A stretch of DNA of 64,000 nucleotides from Panagrolaimus kolymaensis (taxonomy: Eukaryota; Nematoda; Chromadorea; Rhabditida; Panagrolaimidae). Below the pieces are notes generated by a model, which was given only the letters and a program-made list of their open reading frames with translations, searched no databases and was not told the origin of the DNA. Of this stretch, positions 53,096-63,366 are shown piece after piece; the stretch's first letter is position 1, and each line of letters opens with the position of its first letter. The stretch lies in the NCBI GenBank assembly GCA_028622995.1, contig JAJQJQ010000035.1:992001-1056000 (forward strand), given 5' to 3'. The translations under genes were made by a program, and so were the position numbers.

Positions 53096-56000
53096 AGGAC
53101 TCTTGAAAGTCGCTATCAATAAATTTCAATAAAACCATTAAATTATTTATGGATTTTATGTTTTAAAAAAATATGGCAGTTTCTAAAACGGTCAAACTAT
53201 TTTTTCTTTAATTATTTGTTTTCTGCAATGATGATAGGACTCTTGAAAGTCGCTATCAATAAATTTCAATAAAACCATTAAATTATTTATGGATTTTATG
53301 TTTTAAAAAAATATGGCAGTTTCTAAAACGGTCAAACTATTTTTTCTTTAATTATTTGTTTTCTGCAATGATGATAGGACTCTTGAAAGTCGCTATCAAT
53401 AAATTTCAATAAAACCATTAAATTATTTATGGATTTTATGTTTTAAAAAAATATGGCAGTTTCTAAAACGGTCAAACTATTTTTTCTTTAATTATTTGTT
53501 TTCTGCAATGATGATAGGACTCTTGAAAGTCGCTATCAATAAATTTCAATAAAACCATTAAATTATTTATGGATTTTATGTTTTAAAAAAATATGGCAGT
53601 TTCTAAAACGGTCAAACTATTTTTTCTTTAATTATTTGTTTTCTGCAATGATGATAGGACTCTTGAAAGTCGCTATCAATAAATTTCAATAAAACCATTA
53701 AATTATTTATGGATTTTATGTTTTAAAAAAATATGGCAGTTTCTAAAACGGTCAAACTATTTTTTCTTTAATTATTTGTTTTCTGCAATGATGATAGGAC
53801 TCTTGAAAGTCGCTATCAATAAATTTCAATAAAACCATTAAATTATTTATGGATTTTATGTTTTAAAAAAATATGGCAGTTTCTAAAACGGTCAAACTAT
53901 TTTTTCTTTAATTATTTGTTTTCTGCAATGATGATAGGACTCTTGAAAGTCGCTATCAATAAATTTCAATAAAACCATTAAATTATTTATGGATTTTATG
54001 TTTTAAAAAAATATGGCAGTTTCTAAAACGGTCAAACTATTTTTTCTTTAATTATTTGTTTTCTGCAATGATGATAGGACTCTTGAAAGTCGCTATCAAT
54101 AAATTTCAATAAAACCATTAAAATATTTATGGATTTTATGTTTTAAAAAAATATGGCAGTTTCTAAAACGGTCAAACTATTTTTTCTTTAATTATTTGTT
54201 TTCTGCAATGATGATAGGACTCTTGAAAGTCGCTATCAATAAATTTCAATAAAACCATTAAAATATTTATGGATTTTATGTTTTAAAAAAATATGGCAGT
54301 TTCTAAAACGGTCAAACTATTTTTTCTTTAATTATTTGTTTTCTGCAATGATGATAGGACTCTTGAAAGTCGCTATCAATAAATTTCAATAAAACCATTA
54401 AATTATTTATGGATTTTATGTTTTAAAAAAATATGGCAGTTTCTAAAACGGTCAAACTATTTTTTCTTTAATTATTTGTTTTCTGCAATGATGATAGGAC
54501 TCTTGAAAGTCGCTATCAATAAATTTCAATAAAACCATTAAATTATTTATGGATTTTATGTTTTAAAAAAATATGGCAGTTTCTAAAACGGTCAAACTAT
54601 TTTTTCTTTAATTATTTGTTTTCTGCAATGATGATAGGACTCTTGAAAGTCGCTATCAATAAATTTCAATAAAACCATTAAATTATTTATGGATTTTATG
54701 TTTTAAAAAAATATGGCAGTTTCTAAAACGGTCAAACTATTTTTTCTTTAATTATTTGTTTTCTGCAATGATGATAGGACTCTTGAAAGTCGCTATCAAT
54801 AAATTTCAATAAAACCATTAAATTATTTATGGATTTTATGTTTTAAAAAAATATGGCAGTTTCTAAAACGGTCAAACTATTTTTTCTTTATTTATTCTCA
54901 ATCTCCAATGATGATAGGACTCTTGAAAGTCGCTATCAATAAATTTCAATAAAACCATTAAATTATTTATGGATTTTATGTTTTAAAAAAATATGGCAGT
55001 TTCTAAAACGGTCAAACTATTTTTTCTTTAATTATTTGTTTTCTGCAATGATGATAGGACTCTTGAAAGTCGCTATCAATAAATTTCAATAAAACCATTA
55101 AATTATTTATGGATTTTATGTTTTAAAAAAATATGGCAGTTTCTAAAACGGTCAAACTATTTTTTCTTTAATTATTTGTTTTCTGCAATGATGATAGGAC
55201 TCTTGAAAGTCGCTATCAATAAATTTCAATAAAACCATTAAAATATTTATGGATTTTATGTTTTAAAAAAATATGGCAGTTTCTAAAACGGTCAAACTAT
55301 TTTTTCTTTAATTATTTGTTTTCTGCAATGATGATAGGACTCTTGAAAGTCGCTATCAATAAATTTCAATAAAACCATTAAATTATTTATGGATTTTATG
55401 TTTTAAAAAAATATGGCAGTTTCTAAAACGGTCAAACTATTTTTTCTTTAATTATTTGTTTTCTGCAATGATGATAGGACTCTTGAAAGTCGCTATCAAT
55501 AAATTTCAATAAAACCATTAAATTATTTATGGATTTTATGTTTTAAAAAAATATGGCAGTTTCTAAAACGGTCAAACTATTTTTTCTTTAATTATTTGTT
55601 TTCTGCAATGATGATAGGACTCTTGAAAGTCGCTATCAATAAATTTCAATAAAACCATTAAATTATTTATGGATTTTATGTTTTAAAAAAATATGGCAGT
55701 TTCTAAAACGGTCAAACTATTTTTTCTTTAATTATTTGTTTTCTGCAATGATGATAGGACTCTTGAAAGTCGCTATCAATAAATTTCAATAAAACCATTA
55801 AATTGTTTATGGATTTTATGTTTTAAAAAAATATGGCAGTTTCTAAAACGGTCAAACTATTTTTTCTTTAATTATTTGTTTTCTGCAATGATGATAGGAC
55901 TCTTGAAAGTCGCTATCAATAAATTTCAATAAAACCATTAAATTATTTATGGATTTTATGTTTTAAAAAAATATGGCAGTTTCTAAAACGGTCAAACTAT

Positions 56001-59000
56001 TTTTTCTTTAATTATTTGTTTTCTGCAATGATGATAGGACTCTTGAAAGTCGCTATCAATAAATTTCAATAAAACCATTAAATTATTTATGGATTTTATG
56101 TTTTAAAAAAATATGGCAGTTTCTAAAACGGTCAAACTATTTTTTCTTTAATTATTTGTTTTCTGCAATGATGATAGGACTCTTGAAAGTCGCTATCAAT
56201 AAATTTCAATAAAACCATTAAATTATTTATGGATTTTATGTTTTAAAAAAATATGGCAGTTTCTAAAACGGTCAAACTATTTTTTCTTTAATTATTTGTT
56301 TTCTGCAATGATGATAGGACTCTTGAAAGTCGCTATCAATAAATTTCAATAAAACCATTAAATTGTTTATGGATTTTATGTTTTAAAAAAATATGGCAGT
56401 TTCTAAAACGGTCAAACTATTTTTTCTTTAATTATTTGTTTTCTGCAATGATGATAGGACTCTTGAAAGTCGCTATCAATAAATTTCAATAAAACCATTA
56501 AATTATTTATGGATTTTATGTTTTAAAAAAATATGGCAGTTTCTAAAACGGTCAAACTATTTTTTCTTTAATTATTTGTTTTCTGCAATGATGATAGGAC
56601 TCTTGAAAGTCGCTATCAATAAATTTCAATAAAATCATTAAATTATTTATGGATTTTATGTTTTAAAAAAATATGGCAGTTTCTAAAACGGTCAAACTAT
56701 TTTTTCTTTAATTATTTGTTTTCTGCAATGATGATAGGACTCTTGAAAGTCGCTATCAATAAATTTCAATAAAACCATTAAATTATTTATGGATTTTATG
56801 TTTTAAAAAAATATGGCAGTTTCTAAAACGGTCAAACTATTTTTTCTTTAATTATTTGTTTTCTGCAATGATGATAGGACTCTTGAAAGTCGCTATCAAT
56901 AAATTTCAATAAAATCATTAAATTATTTATGGATTTTATGTTTTAAAAAAATATGGCAGTTTCTAAAACGGTCAAACTATTTTTTCTTTAATTATTTGTT
57001 TTCTGCAATGATGATAGGACTCTTGAAAGTCGCTATCAATAAATTTCAATAAAACCATTAAATTATTTATGGATTTTATGTTTTAAAAAAATATGGCAGT
57101 TTCTAAAACGGTCAAACTATTTTTTCTTTAATTATTTGTTTTCTGCAATGATGATAGGACTCTTGAAAGTCGCTATCAATAAATTTCAATAAAATCATTA
57201 AATTATTTATGGATTTTATGTTTTAAAAAAATATGGCAGTTTCTAAAACGGTCAAACTATTTTTTCTTTAATTATTTGTTTTCTGCAATGATGATAGGAC
57301 TCTTGAAAGTCGCTATCAATAAATTTCAATAAAACCATTAAATTATTTATGGATTTTATGTTTTAAAAAAATATGGCAGTTTCTAAAACGGTCAAACTAT
57401 TTTTTCTTTAATTATTTGTTTTCTGCAATGATGATAGGACTCTTGAAAGTCGCTATCAATAAATTTCAATAAAATCATTAAATTATTTATGGATTTTATG
57501 TTTTAAAAAAATATGGCAGTTTCTAAAACGGTCAAACTATTTTTTCTTTAATTATTTGTTTTCTGCAATGATGATAGGACTCTTGAAAGTCGCTATCAAT
57601 AAATTTCAATAAAACCATTAAATTATTTATGGATTTTATGTTTTAAAAAAATATGGCAGTTTCTAAAACGGTCAAACTATTTTTTCTTTAATTATTTGTT
57701 TTCTGCAATGATGATAGGACTCTTGAAAGTCGCTATCAATAAATTTCAATAAAACCATTAAATTATTTATGGATTTTATGTTTTAAAAAAATATGGCAGT
57801 TTCTAAAACGGTCAAACTATTTTTTCTTTAATTATTTGTTTTCTGCAATGATGATAGGACTCTTGAAAGTCGCTATCAATAAATTTCAATAAAACCATTA
57901 AATTATTTATGGATTTTATGTTTTAAAAAAATATGGCAGTTTCTAAAACGGTCAAACTATTTTTTCTTTAATTATTTGTTTTCTGCAATGATGATAGGAC
58001 TCTTGAAAGTCGCTATCAATAAATTTCAATAAAATCATTAAAATATTTATGGATTTTATGTTTTAAAAAAATATGGCAGTTTCTAAAACGGTCAAACTAT
58101 TTTTTCTTTAATTATTTGTTTTCTGCAATGATGATAGGACTCTTGAAAGTCGCTATCAATAAATTTCAATAAAACCATTAAATTATTTATGGATTTTATG
58201 TTTTAAAAAAATATGGCAGTTTCTAAAACGGTCAAACTATTTTTTCTTTAATTATTTGTTTTCTGCAATGATGATAGGACTCTTGAAAGTCGCTATCAAT
58301 AAATTTCAATAAAACCATTAAATTATTTATGGATTTTATTTTTTAAAAAAATATGGCAGTTTCTAAAACGGTTAAACTATTTTTTCTTTAATTATTTGTT
58401 TTCTGCAATGATGATAGGACTCTTGAAAGTCGCTATCAATAAATTTCAATAAAACCATTAAATTATTTATGGATTTTATGTTTTAAAAAAATATGGCAGT
58501 TTCTAAAACGGTCAAACTATTTTTTCTTTAATTATTTGTTTTCTGCAATGATGATAGGACTCTTGAAAGTCGCTATCAATAAATTTCAATAAAACCATTA
58601 AATTATTTATGGATTTTATGTTTTAAAAAAATATGGCAGTTTCTAAAACGGTCAAACTATTTTTTCTTTAATTATTTGTTTTCTGCAATGATGATAGGAC
58701 TCTTGAAAGTCGCTATCAATAAATTTCAATAAAATCATTAAATTATTTATGGATTTTATGTTTTAAAAAAATATGGCAGTTTCTAAAACGGTCAAACTAT
58801 TTTTTCTTTAATTATTTGTTTTCTGCAATGATGATAGGACTCTTGAAAGTCGCTATCAATAAATTTCAATAAAACCATTAAATTATTTATGGATTTTATG
58901 TTTTAAAAAAATATGGCAGTTTCTAAAACGGTCAAACTATTTTTTCTTTAATTATTTGTTTTCTGCAATGATGATAGGACTCTTGAAAGTCGCTATCAAT

Positions 59001-59977
59001 AAATTTCAATAAAATCATTAAAATATTTATGGATTTTATGTTTTAAAAAAATATGGCAGTTTCTAAAACGGTCAAACTATTTTTTCTTTAATTATTTGTT
59101 TTCTGCAATGATGATAGGACTCTTGAAAGTCGCTATCAATAAATTTCAATAAAACCATTAAATTATTTATGGATTTTATGTTTTAAAAAAATATGGCAGT
59201 TTCTAAAACGGTCAAACTATTTTTTCTTTAATTATTTGTTTTCTGCAATGATGATAGGACTCTTGAAAGTCGCTATCAATAAATTTCAATAAAACCATTA
59301 AATTATTTATGGATTTTATGTTTTAAAAAAATATGGCAGTTTCTAAAACGGTTAAACTATTTTTTCTTTAATTATTTGTTTTCTGCAATGATGATAGGAC
59401 TCTTGAAAGTCGCTATCAATAAATTTCAATAAAACCATTAAATTATTTATGGATTTTATGTTTTAAAAAAATATGGCAGTTTCTAAAACGGTCAAACTAT
59501 TTTTTCTTTAATTATTTGTTTTCTGCAATGATGATAGGACTCTTGAAAGTCGCTATCAATAAATTTCAATAAAACCATTAAATTATTTATGGATTTTATG
59601 TTTTAAAAAAATATGGCAGTTTCTAAAACGGTCAAACTATTTTTTCTTTAATTATTTGTTTTCTGCAATGATGATAGGACTCTTGAAAGTCGCTATCAAT
59701 AAATTTCAATAAAACCATTAAATTATTTATGGATTTTATGTTTTAAAAAAATATGGCAGTTTCTAAAACGGTCAAACTATTTTTTCTTTAATTATTTGTT
59801 TTCTGCAATGATGATAGAACTCTTGAAAGTCGCTATCAATAAATTTCAATAAAACCATTAAATTATTTATGGATTTTATGTTTTAAAAAAATATGGCAGT
59901 TTCTAAAACGGTCAAACTATTTTTTCTTTAATTATTTGTTTTCTGCAATGATGATAGGACTCTTGAAAGTCGCTATC
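53096..59977 (+). repeat. Satellite block 6: highly uniform 140-bp monomers, right end of array
   Basis: About 49 nearly identical monomers carry ACTA, TTGTTTTCTG, AGG, ATAAATT and CATTAAATTA. Rare markers include AATTGTTTATGG at 55802 and 56362 (560 bp apart), a recurring AATCATTAAATTA every 280 bp from about 56,630 to 57,480, and GGTTAAACT at two sites about 980 bp apart. The array stops abruptly after CGCTATC at 59977. Confidence 0.9.
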
Positions 59978-60231
59978 TTATTTCTGTTGGCTTACTAACC
60001 TTTTATCGAATCCAAAAGTTTTTTTGTTGTTGCATTGAGCTTCGAGTAATTTTTATGCAAACACTTTACCCTCTTGATTGCTGTTTTCATACATTATAGT
60101 AAACTTTAATAAAGATTTTGTTATTTACTAATTTAAGCGCAACTTATGCTTCACTATTAAAGATATAAGATATCCACCATGCTCGCTGATTAATCATCAT
60201 TTGCCATTGTTGCGGTGAGATGTTATTGCTG
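59978..60231. other. Unique sequence right of the satellite, no supported gene
   Basis: Non-repetitive AT-rich DNA. It may include the decayed continuation of the kinase relic on the minus strand, but no kinase C-lobe motif (HRD, DFG, APE) could be recognised in any frame. Confidence 0.5.
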
Positions 60232-60633
60232 TTACACTGCTTCTTCCTCCAGATGTAAAGTTGATAAAAGTCTTCCTGGTTGACTCAAACGCAGATCATG
60301 TAATGATTTTCCAACGAATGTCATAACCGCATAAATGAAATTATCTCATTGACCTTTATCTTCGAATATGAAAAAAATGTCGGTTACCATTGATTGGATT
60401 TGGCTAGTTTCAGCAAGACAAAAATTTCCATGAATCCTTTCTTCTTTACTTTTAGTTTTCAACGCTTTTACCTTTACCTTCATTAATGCAGTGATAAACG
60501 GCACTCAAAAGCACATAAAAAAATGGATGTTTGTATTGTAAAACATATTTTCGTGTAACACCAAAAAAGGATAATCACAAAAAGAAAATAATCATTCCAC
60601 AAGCTTCTTTTCAACTTTCCATTTGTTCGCCAT
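60232..60633 (-). pseudogene. Relic of a CK1/TTBK-like protein kinase N-lobe
   Basis: From ATG 60633 the minus strand reads MANKWKVEKKLVE, matching the family pattern (x-W-x-V-x-K-K-L before the glycine loop), then stops at TGA. Further on, VYHCINEGKGK appears in one frame and, after a one-base slip in an A-run near 60470, ALKTKSKEERIHGNF (the family's VALK strand) continues. The frame then runs through FEDKGQ, a TGA at 60348-60346, and FIYAVMTFVGKSLHDLR, which closely fits the TTBK/CK1 hinge pattern FNYVVMxLxGxxLxDLR, and ends at TAA 60234-60232. The glycine loop is missing or hidden and no catalytic loop is seen. TTBK-like kinases are strongly expanded in nematodes. An intron could hide part of the loss, but two in-frame stops plus a slip argue for a pseudogene. 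Family assignment is by eye. Confidence 0.6.
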
Positions 60634-60970
60634 AATAGTGATGCAAGGTATGGCTGTATCACTTCTTACCATTCTTCCAGGATCGAGATGAATTTATTCA
60701 GCTAACACGATTCAGTCAAAGGTTAGCCAATAAATGTGTTAGTATGTAACCCTACTACCGTATCTTTAACCGAAGTACTTATGACAAACAATAGCTAAAA
60801 ATTGGTATCCGCTCTCTGATTGCTAATATCTTTGCTTATTTTCATGCTCATCAACTAAGCAAGAAGTTCTCCAAATAGCTCAAGCAAACGCCAAAAAGAC
60901 GCGACTCATTACTCCAATTGTCAATGTTTCAAAACAAAAAGAAAAAACACAAAAGTAAAACAAGACAAAT
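60634..60970. other. Intergenic region, no gene seen
   Basis: AT-rich DNA between the kinase relic and the 3' end of the cofilin gene. No open frame with recognisable motifs was found; in particular there are no cofilin-like exons that could form a second isoform. Confidence 0.5.
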
Positions 60971-60976
60971 TTTATT
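60971..60976 (-). terminator. Polyadenylation signal AATAAA of the ADF/cofilin gene
   Basis: AATAAA on the minus strand lies about 65 bp after the stop codon at 61043-61041 and is followed by a T-rich stretch, as expected of a short nematode 3'UTR. Confidence 0.65.
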
Positions 60977-61040
60977 TAAGACCTTCAATAAAATACAAGG
61001 AACAATAAAGAACAAGAATTACAATACAAGTTTAAAATAA

Positions 61041-61595
61041 TTAGTTGTCACGGAATTTTTCGTTAATTTTCTTGAGAAGTACTTCATGAGCGATTTCCGA
61101 TTCGTCAGCAACATGGAATTGGATGAATTTTTCTGTACCAAGAGCATATTTGATTGCTGAAGCCGATGAAGCATAGACCATTTTCTTTTTGATTGGAGCA
61201 CCATCGGGACAAAGTTGAACAAAAATAGTTTTGTGCATCTTTGAAACACCAGCACCAGACCGAAAACAGCTGAACTTGAAATCAAAAACAGCATAACGGC
61301 AGTCATTGAATCCATCGGTTCTATCTTTCAATTCTTCGACGAAGGCTTCATAAGCTTGCTTGGAGTTGTCTTCAAAATCATCAACATCGAGCCCAAGCTG
61401 TAAAATAAGCAAGATTAGACAATGGATAAAGAAGAACAAGAAAACAAAACTAACATCTTCAGAAGCTTTGGTTGATTCAACGACGATTTCCTTTGCTTCG
61501 ATCTTGAAGATGATGTAACGTACGGTGCTTTTGGCTTCAGTGATTTGTTGAAAAGCACTTTGACATTCAGGATTGACGAGAACTCCAGAGGACAT
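61041..61595 (-). CDS. unc-60: ADF/cofilin, UNC-60A-like actin depolymerising factor
   Basis: Two exons on the minus strand, 61595-61455 and 61397-61041, are joined by a 57-bp intron (GTTAGT...TTTTACAG) in phase 0. The product is 165 residues, the same length as C. elegans UNC-60A. It spans one ADF-H domain. Conserved features are the N-terminal MSSGV (Ser that is phosphorylated in the family), RYIIFKI (26-32), DCRYAVFDFKF (79-89), the actin-binding segment IKKKMVYASS (116-125) and ALGTEKFIQFHV (132-143). The protein severs and depolymerises actin filaments in the cytoplasm. The ATG at 61595 is chosen because it matches the family N-terminus and lies 24 bp behind a TTTCAG acceptor. In C. elegans the initiator Met sits in a separate first exon shared by two isoforms; here it is in the same exon as the UNC-60A body, and no UNC-60B exons are found downstream. 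Confidence 0.95.
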   Translation of the reverse strand: MSSGVLVNPECQSAFQQITEAKSTVRYIIFKIEAKEIVVESTKASEDVSFVFLFFFIHCLILLILQLGLDVDDFEDNSKQAYEAFVEELKDRTDGFNDCRYAVFDFKFSCFRSGAGVSKMHKTIFVQLCPDGAPIKKKMVYASSASAIKYALGTEKFIQFHVADESEIAHEVLLKKINEKFRDN

Positions 61596-61618
61596 GATGA
61601 GAATAGGATGGAAATGCT

Positions 61619-61630
61619 CTGAAACCAAAA
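61619..61630 (-). other. 3' splice or trans-splice acceptor of the cofilin gene
   Basis: The minus strand reads TTTTGGTTTCAG just 24 bp before the start ATG. It may be a spliced-leader acceptor or the end of a 5'UTR intron; the sequence cannot distinguish these. Confidence 0.55.
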
Positions 61631-63308
61631 TGAAAGTTAATAAAAGAAAAAAGCGATTGACGAAAGAAAAAAATGCAAATCGCGAAGAAAAAAAGGTATC
61701 GGAAGGAAGTAGCATCAAAGCGTGTAATAATGTCATAATTTTTTATGGAATATCACGCATAAACAGATGGAGAGGTTTAGATTAGAAATAAAATTACAAG
61801 TTAGTAAAAAGGTTGAATGATTGATTAAAATAAAATCAAGGATGGAGAAAAGATTGATCATGGAAAATTTAGAAAAATGATGGCACTTTTTTCATCGAAG
61901 CATGACCATAAAAATTTTGCGAGCATTGAATCTCATACATGCATTCGTGTCAAAACAGAGGCATCCTTGAATTCTTCATTTACGCGTTTGCAAACGAAGA
62001 AAACTTTTAAAGCAAAAAAATTTTAAGTTGTCTTCAAAAAAATTTATCTTGAATTACTTACAATTTTTACGAGTTTTTTTAATCAAACTGGCAACGTAGT
62101 TGTTGCTTTAGAAGTAATAACCTTGTAAGTCCAGTTTCATTGACAAGCTTATCATTTCATGTTTCCCTTTTTTTACTTACTAACCATCTCCATTGTGATA
62201 TATACTTTAACTAATCCTTAAATGAGTAAATTTATATTTTACTAAAATGAGAAGTTCCACATATGTCATATTTTTTTTTCTTATTTCCTAACTTATCTTC
62301 CATTAATTTTTGAATGCTTCATTCAACGTATTTTGGGACATCCTTTAATAAGATTGCTTTTTCTTTCGATAATTTTTAAGACTAAATTACCGTTTGTGCT
62401 ATAGTTAAATTTCATTTGTCCAAAAACATTTTTACTTCATTTTGAATCTTTAACTTTTTTAGAAAAACTAACACTTCTTTACTCGCCATTATTAACAACA
62501 ACATCAACGTTGCGAGAGGAGAGAGAGATGTCAATTCTAAAAGTTCAAAGACCTTCTTCACTCTTTCTTTTTTTTTTTTGAATGTGCCTTGTTGTTTTTT
62601 TTTTCAAACCAAACAACAACATCAATGGGGAATAATGCATTGGGAGAGAGTCAGCTGGAAATATAAGAGAAACAACAGAGAAAGAAGAAGAAAAAAAGGA
62701 GGGAGGGTTGTTTGTTTCTTCCTTGTTGAAAAAAAAATGCAAAAACAACAAAAAATAAAAATACGCTGCTCGATGAAAATAAATGTTGTTTGGACTTTTT
62801 TTTATGTCGTCAAATAGCTGGATTTTTTATTTTTTGAAAATTAATTTTTGAAAGTTTATGTATGTAAAGCTAAAATCTTGGAGATTCACTAAAAATTTGA
62901 TATATCAAACTTCCTAGTTTTAAGCCTATGAATTAGTTAGTTTAGTTTTCTCTTATAAATGTATTCGACAATGAATTTCCAAAGTTGTTTATTTATATGT
63001 ATGTATGATTTTTGATCAATATTGTTGTTTTAACTTTTTTTTTGTACTATCAGTTTTTACGCTTTGCTCCACAAAGTTTTTGTTTTCACTGTTTTCTTAT
63101 TTTTTAGCGTTCATTTGCTTTAAACTATGATTATTGCTGTCGAGTTTTGTTACCTAAAAATTATATTCGTTTAACTAATTTTATGGGTGAAGGTACAGCT
63201 TCTTGAACATTTTTTTTATACAACTTTTGCGTGTCATCCGAGTCAGTCAAATTTTATTTTTTCTTGTTGATTCTGTAGTTTCGCGTTATTCAAATTTCAT
63301 TTCTAATG
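61631..63308. other. Divergent intergenic region between cofilin and COX15 genes
   Basis: About 1.7 kb of AT-rich DNA separates two genes transcribed away from each other, so it should hold both promoters. No gene is called: short open frames at 62545-62817 on both strands are low-complexity (poly-F/S or K/R-rich) and overlap GA-rich tracts. Homopolymer T-runs are frequent. Confidence 0.55.
62511..62709 (+). promoter_or_regulatory. GA-rich tracts in the shared intergenic region, possible promoter elements
   Basis: GAGAGGAGAGAGAGA at about 62513-62527 and a longer purine tract at 62642-62706 (GAGAGAGTCAGCTGG, then AGAGAAACAACAGAGAAAG and an A/G-rich stretch). The second includes an E-box-like CAGCTG and an A/T-rich AAATATAAG. 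GA-rich elements are common in invertebrate promoters; the role here is inferred from position and composition alone. Confidence 0.3.
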
Positions 63309-63325
63309 CATTTTTCCATTTTTAG
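63309..63325 (+). other. 3' splice or trans-splice acceptor of the COX15-like gene
   Basis: CATTTTTCCATTTTTAG ends 41 bp before the start ATG at 63367 and has no visible upstream partner exon. It could accept a spliced leader or close a 5'UTR intron. Confidence 0.5.
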
Positions 63326-63366
63326 GTGTTTTTATATTTTCAATAAGAAAGCTTCTTTTACATAAA

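Larger units (their letters stand above)
5515..59977 (+). repeat. Satellite DNA array, about 390 head-to-tail monomers of 140 bp
   Basis: Direct reading shows the same unit repeating without interruption for about 54.5 kb. Landmarks in order are ATGGCAGTTTCTAAAACGG, an ATTTTTTC tract, a variable 20-bp segment, CAATGATGATA, GACTCTTGAAAGTCGCTATC, then an AT-rich second half ending in TTTATGGATTTTATG and an A-run. The GCAGTTTCTA landmark recurs every 140 bp from 5531 and 5671 onward. Main variable sites: ACAA or ACTA before the T-run; TTAATTATTTATTTTCT versus TTATTTATTCTCAATCT; AGG or ACG; ATAAATT, AAATAATT or ATTAATT; and CATTAAAATA, CATTCAAATA or CATTAAATTA. There is no inversion, transposon or gene inside. 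Short open frames of 60-79 codons recur only because some variants lack a stop. The leftmost monomer is diverged; the right end is cut mid-monomer. Confidence 0.98.

Noticed and set aside
12248..53132. Recurring 60-79-codon open frames starting ATGGCAGTTTCTAAAACGG inside the satellite
   Set aside because: They exist only where neighbouring monomers carry variants lacking the stop; they share one satellite frame, have no flanking gene signals and change with each variant. They are repeat translation, not genes.
5515..59977. CRISPR array or minisatellite gene
   Set aside because: There are no unique spacers between short repeats; the whole 140-bp unit repeats, and the setting is a spliced eukaryotic genome.
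5515..59977. CENP-B-box-like centromere motif
   Set aside because: No matching motif was found in the monomer; a centromere role cannot be argued from sequence here.
59978..60231. Continuation of the kinase relic into a C-lobe
   Set aside because: Fragments such as HRNNGK near 60205 loosely resemble a kinase helix, but no HRD, DFG or APE follows in any frame, so it is not claimed.
61573..61785. Plus-strand open frame of 70 codons and upstream minus-strand extension of the cofilin frame
   Set aside because: Both are shadows of the cofilin first exon and its outron; the minus frame is interrupted by a strong acceptor just before the family-matching Met.
62545..62817. Open frames on both strands in the cofilin-COX15 intergenic region
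   Set aside because: The translations are low-complexity (F/S-rich or K/R-rich) and come from T-runs and GA-rich tracts; no family motif or splice context was found.
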